64,000 nucleotides of DNA, taken from contig CBDEHK010000001.1 of NCBI GenBank assembly GCA_965238305.1, positions 3,968,001 through 4,032,000 of the forward strand, given 5' to 3'. The notes beneath the pieces are model-generated. The model did no database searches, was not told the DNA's origin, and saw only the letters and a program-made list of their open reading frames with translations. How positions within the stretch are numbered: the first letter of the stretch is position 1; each line of letters starts with the position of its first letter. Below, one piece after another: positions 1 through 8,352 of this stretch. This DNA comes from CBDCGJ01 sp965238305 (GTDB lineage Bacteria > Pseudomonadota > Alphaproteobacteria > GCA-2731375). The position numbers were made by a program, and so were the translations under genes.

Positions 1-746
1 GGCTTGATACCGCCATAGACGGCTGCGGTCTCGTTATGACCCACCGCACGGATCGCATAACCCCAGCGCGTGCGCCAGATCAAAGCCCAGACAAGCACGC
101 AACAAATTAAGGCCCAAAAGAAAGCGGAATTCAACGGCGATCGGGTTATTTCGATACCTATCCACGCCAATATCTCGTGCATGAATGGCAGCCAAGCCAC
201 CTCCGAAAATTCGCGGGTTTCAGGCGACATTTGACCGGGCTTGATCAGAACATTGACGAGAAGGTAATTCATCAACGCGGCAGCAATGAAATTGAACATG
301 ATCGTCGTGATCACAATATGGCTGCCACGCTTCGCCTGCAAATAGGCCGGAATGTAAGCCCAGGCGGCGCCAAACAGTGCACCTGCCAGAATTCCTAGTG
401 GAAGAATGAGAATGAAAGGCAGGAAACTGTCGGTCGCCAAACAGACCAAGCCAACACCTAGACCGCCAATATAGGCCTGTCCTTCTCCACCGATATTGAA
501 AAGTCCGGCGTGAAAAGCGACGGCCACCGCAAGGCCGGTAAATATGATATTGGTTGCGTAATAAAGTGTGTAGCCAATTGCTTGATCGAACCCGACTGCG
601 CCATAAACTAGGATTTTCATGGCTTCGATAGGATCTTCGCCAATTGCCAATACAATGAGACCTGAGAAGAAAAAAGCCAGCAAAATATTGATCAACGGGA
701 TCAGGACGTAACTTACCCAGCGGGGCGCTTCTAATCTTTTGTTCAC
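1..746 (-). CDS. ABC transporter permease, BMP/nucleoside-type importer (partial, C-terminus beyond left edge)
   Basis: About 248 codons are visible, and the gene continues off the left edge. The reading begins at a GTG whose last bases overlap the TGA of the upstream ATPase (GTGA, 744-746 and 743-745), so the two are translationally coupled. The protein starts MNKRLEAPRWVSYV and alternates hydrophobic segments with short loops. It includes the stretch AFHAGLFNIGGEGQAYIGG, which is typical of permeases working with BMP-family binding proteins (YufP/RbsC-like, integral inner-membrane). Together with the ATPase and binding protein next door it should form the channel of an importer for nucleosides or a similar small solute. 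A second permease, usual in this family, would lie further left. The substrate is inferred from family only. Confidence 0.88.
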   Translation of the reverse strand, partial: MNKRLEAPRWVSYVLIPLINILLAFFFSGLIVLAIGEDPIEAMKILVYGAVGFDQAIGYTLYYATNIIFTGLAVAVAFHAGLFNIGGEGQAYIGGLGVGLVCLATDSFLPFILILPLGILAGALFGAAWAYIPAYLQAKRGSHIVITTIMFNFIAAALMNYLLVNVLIKPGQMSPETREFSEVAWLPFMHEILAWIGIEITRSPLNSAFFWALICCVLVWALIWRTRWGYAIRAVGHNETAAVYGGIK

Positions 747-2344
747 GCGTCTGCTCCCGGATTTAAGACTTTCAAACCTTCCGGGATAATATTTGCCATC
801 ATCAAACCCAAGGATTGCTCGTCAGCTTCTTCCGCAGCGACTTCGCCAACAATATGACCATCAAACATCACGAGTATTCGATCGCTAAGGGACATGATTT
901 CGTCGAGCTCAACAGAGACCAATAACACTGCGCATCCTTGATCACGCATTTCGATCAAACTTCTATGGATAAACTCTATCGCGCCAATATCGACACCACG
1001 GGTCGGTTGCCCGACAAGAAGTACTTTCGGCGCCCGTTCCATGTCTCTCGCCAGAACTATTTTCTGCTGATTACCGCCGGAAAAATTGGCGGTACGCAAA
1101 TTCGGATCCTGTGGACGGACGTCATAGGCCGCCATTTTATCGGCGCAGTCCTGCCGAATGGCCGCCATATCGAAAAGCAAACCATTGTTGTACTTGGCAT
1201 CATCTTGATAGCCGAGAATAAAGGATTCCATAGCCGAATATTGCCGCACCAATCCCATACGCAGTCGATCTTCGGGAACATGTGCAACTTCATTATTACG
1301 CATTTGCCTCGGATCAATCGCACGGATGGGCGAGACTAAATTATTGTTGATCATGAATTCACCGGCATCAATCGGGGTGATGCCAGATAGGGCATTCAGC
1401 AATTCACTTTGGCCGTTTCCTGAAACCCCGGCAATTCCAACGATTTCACCGGCCTTCACGTTGAAGCTAACATCATCGACCCGCTTTACGCCTTTATCGT
1501 CGATAACAGTGACACCGGTGACGTCCAGAATATTCTCGCCGGGATCGGCAACTTGTTTTTCGACCCGTAACAAGACCTTGCGCCCAACCATTAATTCTGC
1601 GAGTTCCGCTTCATCGGTCTCGCTGGTTTTGCGATGCGCCACCATTTCACCGCCTCGCATCACAGAGACATGATCGGTAATCGCCATTATTTCGCGCAAT
1701 TTGTGGGTGATCAGCAGGATCGTGACCCCCTGCTCCTTCAACGCCTGAAATATCTGAAACAGACGTTCCGTTTCCTGCGGTGTTAAAACCCCGGTCGGCT
1801 CGTCAAGGATGAGAATTTTTGCACCGCGGAACAATGCTTTTAGTATCTCAACACGTTGCTGGACACCGACGGGCAGTTCACCAACGGTTGCATCTGGGGC
1901 AACTTCTAGTCCGTATTCCCGCTCCAGACGTGCAAGCTCCGACCGCGCGGCATCCAGACTTTCGACCAGCAGCGGTCCAGCCTCCGCCCCGAGGATAACA
2001 TTTTCAAGAACTGTAAAGGTATCAACCAGCATGAAATGTTGGTGAACCATGCCGATCCCGGCATGAATTGCATCTTGCGTTACCCTAATTCTTAGCGGCT
2101 TTCCGGCAACAAAAATTTCGCCTTCATCGGCTTCGTAGAAACCATAGAGTATACTCATCAATGTCGATTTACCGGCACCGTTTTCACCAATAATGCCGTG
2201 GATGACGCCGGGTTCTACATCGAGATTGATGTTGTGATTGGCAAGGACGGGCCCAAAACGTTTGCTTATGCCTTGGAGCTGAATGGCAAGCGGCGGCCCG
2301 GCCTTTTCAACCGCGCCGCCGCTGCCTTCGACAATCGTCGTCAT
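743..2344 (-). CDS. ABC transporter ATP-binding protein with two nucleotide-binding domains (BMP-type importer)
   Basis: A 533-residue protein with two ABC domains, like YufO or RbsA. The first domain has a Walker A GENGAGKST at residues 53-61, a weakened signature (VGVQQRVEIL) and ILDEPTGVL as Walker B. The second has the altered P-loop GVSGNGQSE, the signature SGGNQQKIVLAR and QPTRGVDIGA. A degenerate P-loop in one half is normal for this family. It energises import at the inner membrane. The binding-protein gene lies 23 bases upstream and the permease start overlaps its stop by 4 bases, so all three form one operon. No strong ribosome-binding site precedes the ATG, which suggests coupling to the upstream gene. 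The substrate (nucleoside or purine) is an inference from the family. Confidence 0.93.
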   Translation of the reverse strand: MTTIVEGSGGAVEKAGPPLAIQLQGISKRFGPVLANHNINLDVEPGVIHGIIGENGAGKSTLMSILYGFYEADEGEIFVAGKPLRIRVTQDAIHAGIGMVHQHFMLVDTFTVLENVILGAEAGPLLVESLDAARSELARLEREYGLEVAPDATVGELPVGVQQRVEILKALFRGAKILILDEPTGVLTPQETERLFQIFQALKEQGVTILLITHKLREIMAITDHVSVMRGGEMVAHRKTSETDEAELAELMVGRKVLLRVEKQVADPGENILDVTGVTVIDDKGVKRVDDVSFNVKAGEIVGIAGVSGNGQSELLNALSGITPIDAGEFMINNNLVSPIRAIDPRQMRNNEVAHVPEDRLRMGLVRQYSAMESFILGYQDDAKYNNGLLFDMAAIRQDCADKMAAYDVRPQDPNLRTANFSGGNQQKIVLARDMERAPKVLLVGQPTRGVDIGAIEFIHRSLIEMRDQGCAVLLVSVELDEIMSLSDRILVMFDGHIVGEVAAEEADEQSLGLMMANIIPEGLKVLNPGADA

Positions 2345-2367
2345 ATAATATGACCAAGCTCAGCGTT

Positions 2368-3366
2368 TTACATTCCGCATTTGTTGTCGGACATGTAATC
2401 ATGAACCTTGATCTTGCCGTCGATGATGTCTTTGCGAACGCTTTCGACCTTCGTCAGCATCGAACTCGTCACCAACTTTTTGTTATGCTCATCAAGCGCC
2501 CAACCAACGCCGCCTTCAGCCAGTCCAAGAACTTGGATGCCGGGCTTGAAATTGCCATCTTTCGCAGACTTAAATACATTGTAGGCGGCAACATCTACGC
2601 GCTTCAGCATCGACGTCAACATGGTACCTGACTGCAAATGGTTTTGATTGCTGTCAACACCAATGGCAAGTTTGCCATTGTCTTTGGCGGCTTGATAGAC
2701 ACCAACGCCGGTACCGCCAGCGGCGGCATAGACGACATCTGCGCCACGATCAAATTGGCTTTTTGCGAGTTCGCCACCTTTTGTCGGATTGTTCCAAGCC
2801 GACGGTGTTGTGCCCGTCATGTTTTGGATAACTTCGGCATTCGGGTTTTGGAATTTGGCCCCCTGCACGTATCCGCAGGCGAACCTACGGATGAGCGGGA
2901 TATCCATACCGCCGACGAAACCAACTTTGCCGGTCTTAGACGCCATAGCCGCTAACACACCGACTAAAAAAGAGCCTTCATGTTCTTTGAAAACAATCGA
3001 TTGCACATTTGGCAGATCGACGACCATGTCGATAATGGCAAAACGTAAATTGGGAAATTCCTTAGCTACTTTTTCAAGCGCCGGCGCTTGCGCAAAGCCG
3101 ATTCCGAGGATGGGATCGGAACCGCGTTGGGCCATCTTACGCAAAGCTTGTTCGCGTTGCGTTTCGTTGGTGACTTCGAATTCCCGATATTTGATACCGG
3201 TTTCTTTGCGGAATTTCTCGACGCCGTTATAAACGCCCTCGTTAAAGGACTTGTCGAATTTGCCCCCCATATCGAAGACGACAGCCGGTGAGATTTCAGC
3301 AGCCTGAGTAGTAGTGAATGATATCGCGACCGCCGCGGCCGCTGCAATAATTGTCAGTTTTTTCAT
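2368..3366 (-). CDS. BMP family ABC transporter substrate-binding protein
   Basis: A 332-residue periplasmic binding protein of the BMP (PnrA/Med) family. The ATG at 3366 is chosen because GGAGG sits 7 bases upstream and because the protein then begins with a clean signal peptide (MKKLTIIAAAAAVAISF, probable cleavage near TQAA). An in-frame start 30 bases earlier would spoil both. There is no lipobox cysteine, so it is probably soluble in the periplasm. Family features are FDMGGKFDKSFNEG near the mature N-terminus, GFVGGMDIPLIRRF in the middle and AIGVDSNQNH later. It is the first gene of the importer operon with the ATPase and permease. Family members bind nucleosides, purines or related ligands, and the sequence does not settle which. 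Confidence 0.93.
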   Translation of the reverse strand: MKKLTIIAAAAAVAISFTTTQAAEISPAVVFDMGGKFDKSFNEGVYNGVEKFRKETGIKYREFEVTNETQREQALRKMAQRGSDPILGIGFAQAPALEKVAKEFPNLRFAIIDMVVDLPNVQSIVFKEHEGSFLVGVLAAMASKTGKVGFVGGMDIPLIRRFACGYVQGAKFQNPNAEVIQNMTGTTPSAWNNPTKGGELAKSQFDRGADVVYAAAGGTGVGVYQAAKDNGKLAIGVDSNQNHLQSGTMLTSMLKRVDVAAYNVFKSAKDGNFKPGIQVLGLAEGGVGWALDEHNKKLVTSSMLTKVESVRKDIIDGKIKVHDYMSDNKCGM

Positions 3367-3394
3367 CGATTTTCCTCCCATATCGATTAAGCCC

Positions 3395-3457
3395 ATTTAA
3401 GGCATTTTTTTACTACTTGGTCAATTTTTTTGAGTTTCTAATACTCTAAAAACTCAA
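3395..3457 (-). promoter_or_regulatory. Candidate promoter and operator-like inverted repeat upstream of the BMP importer operon
   Basis: On the minus strand a -35-like TTGACC (3419-3424) is followed after 17-18 bases by CTTAAA or TTAAAT (3395-3401), then the ribosome-binding site and ATG at 3366. Just upstream of the -35 is a perfect inverted repeat, TTGAGTTT (3430-3437) and AAACTCAA (3450-3457), with a 12-base spacer. Position and symmetry fit a regulator-binding site. It is not a convincing terminator for the alcohol dehydrogenase upstream, because the stem is followed by A residues rather than U in that transcript. Confidence 0.4.
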
Positions 3458-3487
3458 CAATCGCCGGTGTTTGAAATTTAGCTGATA

Positions 3488-4585
3488 TTAATTGAACACG
3501 ATTACATTTCTAAGAGCATTTCCGTCCCGGACCGATATTATCGCGGAATTGATGTCTTCCAAACGATAAGTTCCTGTCACCAACTCATCAAGGCGAAGCT
3601 TTTCTTCCTGGTAAAGCTGCACAAGTTTTGGGATGTCGCGGCGCAAATTCGTCGACCCCATTCGACTGCCGATGAGTTTATGCTCATCATAAGCGAAGCC
3701 TGCCAGTTCTATCGGGTATTCGATGCCGCTTGCCGGCATTCCAACAACAACGATGGTACCGCCGCGACGTAATAAAGCCTGTGCCGTCTTTACTGCTTGG
3801 ACCATGCCGACGGTAACAAAAACGTAGTCTAATCCGATTTGGCCAGTTAATGCCGCGATGTCATTTACCAGATCCGTCGACGTCGCCAACATTCCGTGGG
3901 TGGCGCCAAATCTTTTCGCGGCCTGCAACTTGTCTTCGCTGACATCAATGCCGACAATAATTTTGGCAGCGGATAATTTCGCCCCTTGGATACTGTTTAG
4001 CCCGACACCACCGCACCCAATGATGGCGACATTCGAACCGACGGGAATTTCTGCCGTATTGATGACCGCACCCAAGCCGGTGATAACACCGCAGGCTAAT
4101 AATGCCGCAGACGTCGGCGCCAAATTGTCCGGGACAACCGTGACTTGCGATTGATCAACAAGCACATATTCTGCAAAACCAGCGACTTCCAGGCCTTGTT
4201 TGACAGGTTCCCCTGAAGTCGTGCGCAAAACCGTTCGCTGACTTATCGGCGACACGATCGAGCAAAGATGAAGCGCGCCCTGCCGGCACATCGGACAATT
4301 ACCACAAGATTTGATAAGCGCAACAACCGTATTGTCGCCAACATTGACGCCTTCAACTTCCGAACCGACGCTTTCAACGATACCGGCAGTTTCGTGGCCG
4401 TAAACTGTCGGTAGGACCCCTCCCCAAGCACCATCAATGGCATGAATATCACTATGGCAAATAGCGCAGGCCGAAACACGGACCCTCACTTCTCCCGCCT
4501 CGGGTGGATTCAATATCAAATTTTCGATTTTCAGCTCTGAAGCAAATTTACGACAAACGGCCGCCCTCATGCGCAAAGATTCCAT
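3488..4585 (-). CDS. Zinc-dependent alcohol dehydrogenase (medium-chain dehydrogenase/reductase)
   Basis: A roughly 365-residue NAD(P)-dependent MDR enzyme. The N-terminal GroES-like domain carries the catalytic zinc ligands (CAICHSD, then GHE). The structural zinc lobe is CGNCPMCRQGALHLC, with the four cysteines in the usual spacing. The Rossmann fold shows GCGGVGLNSIQGA followed by an acidic residue (GIDVSED), which suggests NAD preference. Three ATGs lie in a row. The third (4585) has GGAG at a good distance (about 7 bases), so it is preferred over 4591. The nearest relatives by eye are class III-like and nicotinoprotein alcohol dehydrogenases, so alcohol or aldehyde oxidation is likely, but the substrate is unknown. 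It is monocistronic between the importer operon and a divergent PAS_5 gene. Confidence 0.9.
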   Translation of the reverse strand: MESLRMRAAVCRKFASELKIENLILNPPEAGEVRVRVSACAICHSDIHAIDGAWGGVLPTVYGHETAGIVESVGSEVEGVNVGDNTVVALIKSCGNCPMCRQGALHLCSIVSPISQRTVLRTTSGEPVKQGLEVAGFAEYVLVDQSQVTVVPDNLAPTSAALLACGVITGLGAVINTAEIPVGSNVAIIGCGGVGLNSIQGAKLSAAKIIVGIDVSEDKLQAAKRFGATHGMLATSTDLVNDIAALTGQIGLDYVFVTVGMVQAVKTAQALLRRGGTIVVVGMPASGIEYPIELAGFAYDEHKLIGSRMGSTNLRRDIPKLVQLYQEEKLRLDELVTGTYRLEDINSAIISVRDGNALRNVIVFN

Positions 4586-4704
4586 CATCATACTCCGGTG
4601 ATCACGAGAGCAATGTCAGCTCCTGAAGATCGTTTACGACAGATCCAAAATTTACCAACTATCAACCTTACAAAGTAACGAAACGTCAACTGGAATAAGG
4701 CATG

Positions 4705-4714
4705 TTGTATACAA
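4705..4714. promoter_or_regulatory. Perfect 10-bp palindrome TTGTATACAA just upstream of the PAS_5 gene
   Basis: TTGTATACAA is fully self-complementary and lies 11 bases before the preferred GTG start at 4726, between the divergent alcohol dehydrogenase and PAS_5 genes. Sequences of the form TTGTATACAA resemble operators of GntR-family (FCD-type) repressors. No such regulator is encoded nearby. The site overlaps an alternative ATG at 4702, which argues against that ATG being the true start. Confidence 0.35.
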
Positions 4715-4725
4715 GAGGTGTCAAA

Positions 4726-5352
4726 GTGAAGAATCAAAAGTCCAAAAATAGAACAAATTTCAAGCCTGACGTGTCAAGCCCATTCACTCATCTGAGCGAT
4801 CGTTATCAAGCCTTTGTGCAAAAAAACAACTGGAGGTCCACCTTCCAGTCCGTAACCGGTGAGAAGGACATTTGGTTTTTGGCTTTTGCACCCGATCAGC
4901 ATATTACGCCTGCGCTCGCTCTTTCCGAACATCAAAATCTGTTTGATTACTGGAAATCATTGGATTGCATTAGCGATCTTCCTGCTTCGAATCGGATCAA
5001 TCCAGCTCAACTCAGAGCCGCAATGGCGACCACATTAATGTTGGAACCCAACGCCAATTTTAGCGACTTCAGATACCGAAGATTTGGCCCAAAAATCGGT
5101 GCCGTTAACCACGTCGATCTCGAAAATTCTTGGTTATCGGAGCGTCCTGCGCCATTGAGCGATATATTTTGCGAGCAATACCAATATACAGCGACGAACC
5201 GGACTGTGCTTTATTCAGAACACAATGAACGGGAATCGGAATCCGCTCAAACCAGATGGTGCCGCCTTATTCTTCCGATTGTCGATGTCAATGACCAAGT
5301 TCATCGCATTCTTGTCAGCAATGTCGAGGTCGCTCAACAAAATCTTATCTGA
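4726..5352 (+). CDS. PAS_5-like sensory/ligand-binding domain protein
   Basis: A roughly 208-residue soluble protein. The core FDYWKSLDCISDLPASNRIN followed by the FRYRRFGPKIG segment matches the pattern of the alphaproteobacterial PAS_5 family (YW-x-S near the start, LP-x-R, then an F-R-Y-R strand and later VLYSEHNERESE...RLILPI). These proteins consist of a single PAS fold with no obvious output domain, and some act in stress or cell-envelope regulation. The GTG at 4726 is preferred to the ATG at 4702 because AAGAGG lies about 8 bases upstream of it. The gene is convergent with malate synthase, with the two stops directly abutting at 5352/5353. No ligand or partner can be read from the sequence. 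Confidence 0.75.
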   Translation: MKNQKSKNRTNFKPDVSSPFTHLSDRYQAFVQKNNWRSTFQSVTGEKDIWFLAFAPDQHITPALALSEHQNLFDYWKSLDCISDLPASNRINPAQLRAAMATTLMLEPNANFSDFRYRRFGPKIGAVNHVDLENSWLSERPAPLSDIFCEQYQYTATNRTVLYSEHNERESESAQTRWCRLILPIVDVNDQVHRILVSNVEVAQQNLI

Positions 5353-7539
5353 CTAACCAGAAAGTTGGGCTTTGGCGTCACGCCGGCGGGCATGCAGGAT
5401 CGGCTCCGTATAACCGTTGGGCTGATCCTTCCCTTGGAAAACCAAATCGCAGGCAGCTTGGAATGCCATATTATTGTCGAAACTTGGCGCCATATTGCGA
5501 TAACTATCGTCATCGGCATTTTGCCGGTCGACCACACCAGCCATTTTTTTCATTGTTGCCATGACTTGATCGCTGTCACAAACACCGTGATGCAGCCAAT
5601 TGGCGATGTGCTGGCTTGAAATTCGTAACGTCGCACGGTCCTCCATCAATCCGACATCGTTGATATCCGGTACTTTCGAACAACCGACGCCATGGTCAAT
5701 CCAGCGAACAACATAACCGAGGATGCCCTGCGCGTTGTTTTCAAGTTCCGCTTGCACCTCTTCGGCCGACAGATTTTCACCTTGCGACAATGGAATGGTC
5801 AATATGTCCCCCAGCTGTGCCCGGCCCCGGTTCGCTAACTCCCGTTGGCGGTCGGAAACGGAAACTTGATGGTAGTGTACCGCATGCAGCGTCGCAGCGG
5901 TCGGCGACGGCACCCAGGCTGTGTTAGCGCCGGCCTTAGGGTGGCCGATCTTTGCCTCCATCATCTGTTTCATTTCGTCAGGCATAGCCCACATACCTTT
6001 GCCTATTTGAGCTTTGTCCCTCATGCCAACTTCAAGGCCGATATCAACATTCCAATCTTCGTAAGCTTGAATCCACGGCTGCGCCTTGATTTGATCCTTC
6101 CGCAAGAACGGCCCGGCCAGCATACTGGTATGAATTTCATCACCGGTCCGGTCCAGGAAGCCTGTATTGATAAACATCAAACGACTAGCAACAGCGCGTA
6201 TGCATTCCTTCAAGTTTGCGGTGGTGCGCCGTTCTTCGTCCATCACACCTACTTTGATCGTATTCGGCGCCATGCCTAAAGCTGCTTCCACTCGATTGAA
6301 TAATTCGTTGGTAAATGCGGCCTCTTCCGGACCATGCATTTTCGGTTTTACCACATACATACTTCCGGTCCGGCTGTTGCGGCGACTGCCCAAGCCCTGG
6401 ATATCATGCAGCGCGCAAGCGCCTGTAACCATTGCGTCCATAATGCCTTCCGGGACCTCATTCCCGTCTTTGTCAAGTATCGCATCGGTGGTCATGAGAT
6501 GACCGACATTCCGAACCAACAGTAAACTACGGCCATGCAAAACCAGATCACCTTCACCAACCGCGTTGAATACGCGGTCCGGAGCCATGGTGCGCTCAAC
6601 CGTCTCGCCGCCTTTTTCAAATCGATCGACAAGATCACCCGTCATCAGTCCCAACCAATTCGAATAGACCATTGTTTTGTCTTCGGCATCGACGGCAGCG
6701 ACCGAATCTTCGCAATCCTGAATAGTGGTCAATGCTGCTTCCAACACCACATCTTTAACGCCTGATGGATTGTTTTGACCAATCGGATGAGCGCGGTCAA
6801 TCTGAATATCGATGTGCAGGCCATTATGACATAGCAAAATATTGCTCGGTGCCTCATCGCCCAAATATCCGACCAATTGACTATCGTCTTTCAACGAAAC
6901 TACCTGACCGTCAGTCAATTGCGCTGCGAATGATTTAGCACCGTTGTTATCTTCAAGTTGATACGCCTGCACATCGCCATGGCTGCCACCGGACAAGGGC
7001 ACAGCATTGTCAAGAATTTCGGCCGCCGCAGCGATTACTTTGTCGCCGCGTTTAGGATTGTAAGGACCGCTTTTTTCGCAGCCATCAGCCTCGTCAATGA
7101 TATCCGTGCCATATAACGCGTCATAAAGGCTACCCCAACGCGCATTCGCCGCGTTCAAAGCGTAGCGCGCATTCATCACCGGTACGACAAGCTGTGGCCC
7201 GGCAATATGGGCAATTTCGTCGTCGACATTTGCTGTCGTAATGTCAAAATCATCACCTTCAGGAACGAGATATCCAATTTCGCGTAGAAAGGCTTTGTAT
7301 TCAGCCGGATCAATATCTTTGCCTTGACGGGCAAAATGCCAAGCATCCACTTGTGCCTGAATGTCATCTCGTTTATCCAGGAGGGCTCGGTTTTTTGGCG
7401 CCAAGTCGTTCAGGATTGCTTCGAAATCATGCCAAAAGGCGTCCAGCTCAACGCCGGTACCTGGCAGGACTTTGTTGGCGATAAGATCATCTAGTACCGC
7501 AGCAACCTGTAAACCACCTCTTAGAACCCGATCCGTCAT
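5353..7539 (-). CDS. glcB: Malate synthase G
   Basis: A 728-residue enzyme of the monomeric G isoform, which condenses glyoxylate and acetyl-CoA into malate in the cytoplasm. Clear family blocks are GRSLLLVRNVGHLM, HDIQGLGSRRNSRTGS with MYVVKPKMHGPEE, the GVMDEERRTT segment, GLEVGMRDKAQIGKGMW and the C-terminal RWIDHGVGCSKVPDI (catalytic Asp). The ATG at 7539 has GGGAG about 9 bases upstream. A TTG immediately before it is less likely. The gene follows a gamma-carbonic anhydrase by 54 bases on the same strand and may share its transcript. Isocitrate lyase is not in this window. The enzyme allows growth on C2 compounds or on glycolate and glyoxylate. Confidence 0.97.
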   Translation of the reverse strand: MTDRVLRGGLQVAAVLDDLIANKVLPGTGVELDAFWHDFEAILNDLAPKNRALLDKRDDIQAQVDAWHFARQGKDIDPAEYKAFLREIGYLVPEGDDFDITTANVDDEIAHIAGPQLVVPVMNARYALNAANARWGSLYDALYGTDIIDEADGCEKSGPYNPKRGDKVIAAAAEILDNAVPLSGGSHGDVQAYQLEDNNGAKSFAAQLTDGQVVSLKDDSQLVGYLGDEAPSNILLCHNGLHIDIQIDRAHPIGQNNPSGVKDVVLEAALTTIQDCEDSVAAVDAEDKTMVYSNWLGLMTGDLVDRFEKGGETVERTMAPDRVFNAVGEGDLVLHGRSLLLVRNVGHLMTTDAILDKDGNEVPEGIMDAMVTGACALHDIQGLGSRRNSRTGSMYVVKPKMHGPEEAAFTNELFNRVEAALGMAPNTIKVGVMDEERRTTANLKECIRAVASRLMFINTGFLDRTGDEIHTSMLAGPFLRKDQIKAQPWIQAYEDWNVDIGLEVGMRDKAQIGKGMWAMPDEMKQMMEAKIGHPKAGANTAWVPSPTAATLHAVHYHQVSVSDRQRELANRGRAQLGDILTIPLSQGENLSAEEVQAELENNAQGILGYVVRWIDHGVGCSKVPDINDVGLMEDRATLRISSQHIANWLHHGVCDSDQVMATMKKMAGVVDRQNADDDSYRNMAPSFDNNMAFQAACDLVFQGKDQPNGYTEPILHARRRDAKAQLSG

Positions 7540-7593
7540 CAAAATTTTCTCCCACTAAAATAGTATTGCCGTATTTGTAGTCGACCCCGAAAT

Positions 7594-8115
7594 TCAGTCG
7601 ATTGTACGAAGTTGTTCCCGGAATTTTTTGCTGTTCGCAACATAGGAATTCGCTGATCGTTTCAAGCCTTCAATCTGTTCGGACGACAGTTCACGCGCGA
7701 CTTTACCCGGCGATCCAAGCACCATGGAATTGTCAGGAATTTCCTTCCCCTCCGTCACCAACGCATTGGCGCCGATCAAACAGTTTTTACCGATTTTTGC
7801 GCCGTTTAGGACAATTGCACCGATCCCAACCAAGCTATTGTCGCCGATTACGCAACCGTGCAACATCACCATATGCCCGATTGTAACGCCACGGCCAATA
7901 ATCAAAGGGGTACCGGGATCTGTGTGCAAAACGCTGCCATCCTGGACATTGCTACCTTCACCTACAATGATTGGTTCATTGTCACCACGTAAAACCGCAT
8001 TCCACCAAACGCTGGCGTCTTTACCGATTTCGACTTTTCCCATCAATGACGCGTTTGGCGCGATCCAAGCAGAATTGTCCACTTTTGGGGTATGATCCCC
8101 CAATGCATAAATCAT
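7594..8115 (-). CDS. Gamma-carbonic anhydrase family protein (hexapeptide-repeat, YrdA/PaaY-like)
   Basis: A 173-residue left-handed beta-helix protein built from imperfect hexapeptide repeats (for example IAPNAS, LMGKVE, IGKDAS, VWWNAV). The metal-binding histidines expected of gamma-carbonic anhydrases are visible in VLHTDPG and in IGHMVMLHGCVIGD. It probably assembles as a trimer with Zn or Fe between subunits. Some members hydrate CO2, while others such as PaaY or CaiE are thioesterases or of unknown role, so the activity is not certain. The ATG at 8115 is the only sensible start. It lies 54 bases upstream of glcB in the same direction. Confidence 0.92.
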   Translation of the reverse strand: MIYALGDHTPKVDNSAWIAPNASLMGKVEIGKDASVWWNAVLRGDNEPIIVGEGSNVQDGSVLHTDPGTPLIIGRGVTIGHMVMLHGCVIGDNSLVGIGAIVLNGAKIGKNCLIGANALVTEGKEIPDNSMVLGSPGKVARELSSEQIEGLKRSANSYVANSKKFREQLRTID

Positions 8116-8352
8116 AAGGTCACTTTCGCTAGAATTCGTTGCGCGAGGTTTTTAAACGAAGGCAGGCTGATTTGCCAAGAGTAATATGGGCAGACTAAAT
8201 CTTTTCGTCCTTTTATCCAGCAATATCAGGCACAATTGACCCTTTAGATCATCTCTTAAAATTCTTGCCACAGGCTATCCGGGCGAATAGGTTCTTGGCC
8301 TCTTTGACCAGCGTTTTGTTTTGGTAATTCTACTCAATTGAGGAGACGTTCT

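Noticed and set aside
3430..3457. Inverted repeat as terminator of the alcohol dehydrogenase
   Set aside because: In the minus-strand transcript the stem is AT-rich and followed by A residues, not U, and it lies next to a promoter-like sequence.
5845..6502. Long open frames on the plus strand inside malate synthase
   Set aside because: They lie antisense to a strongly conserved enzyme, with no ribosome-binding site or recognisable product.
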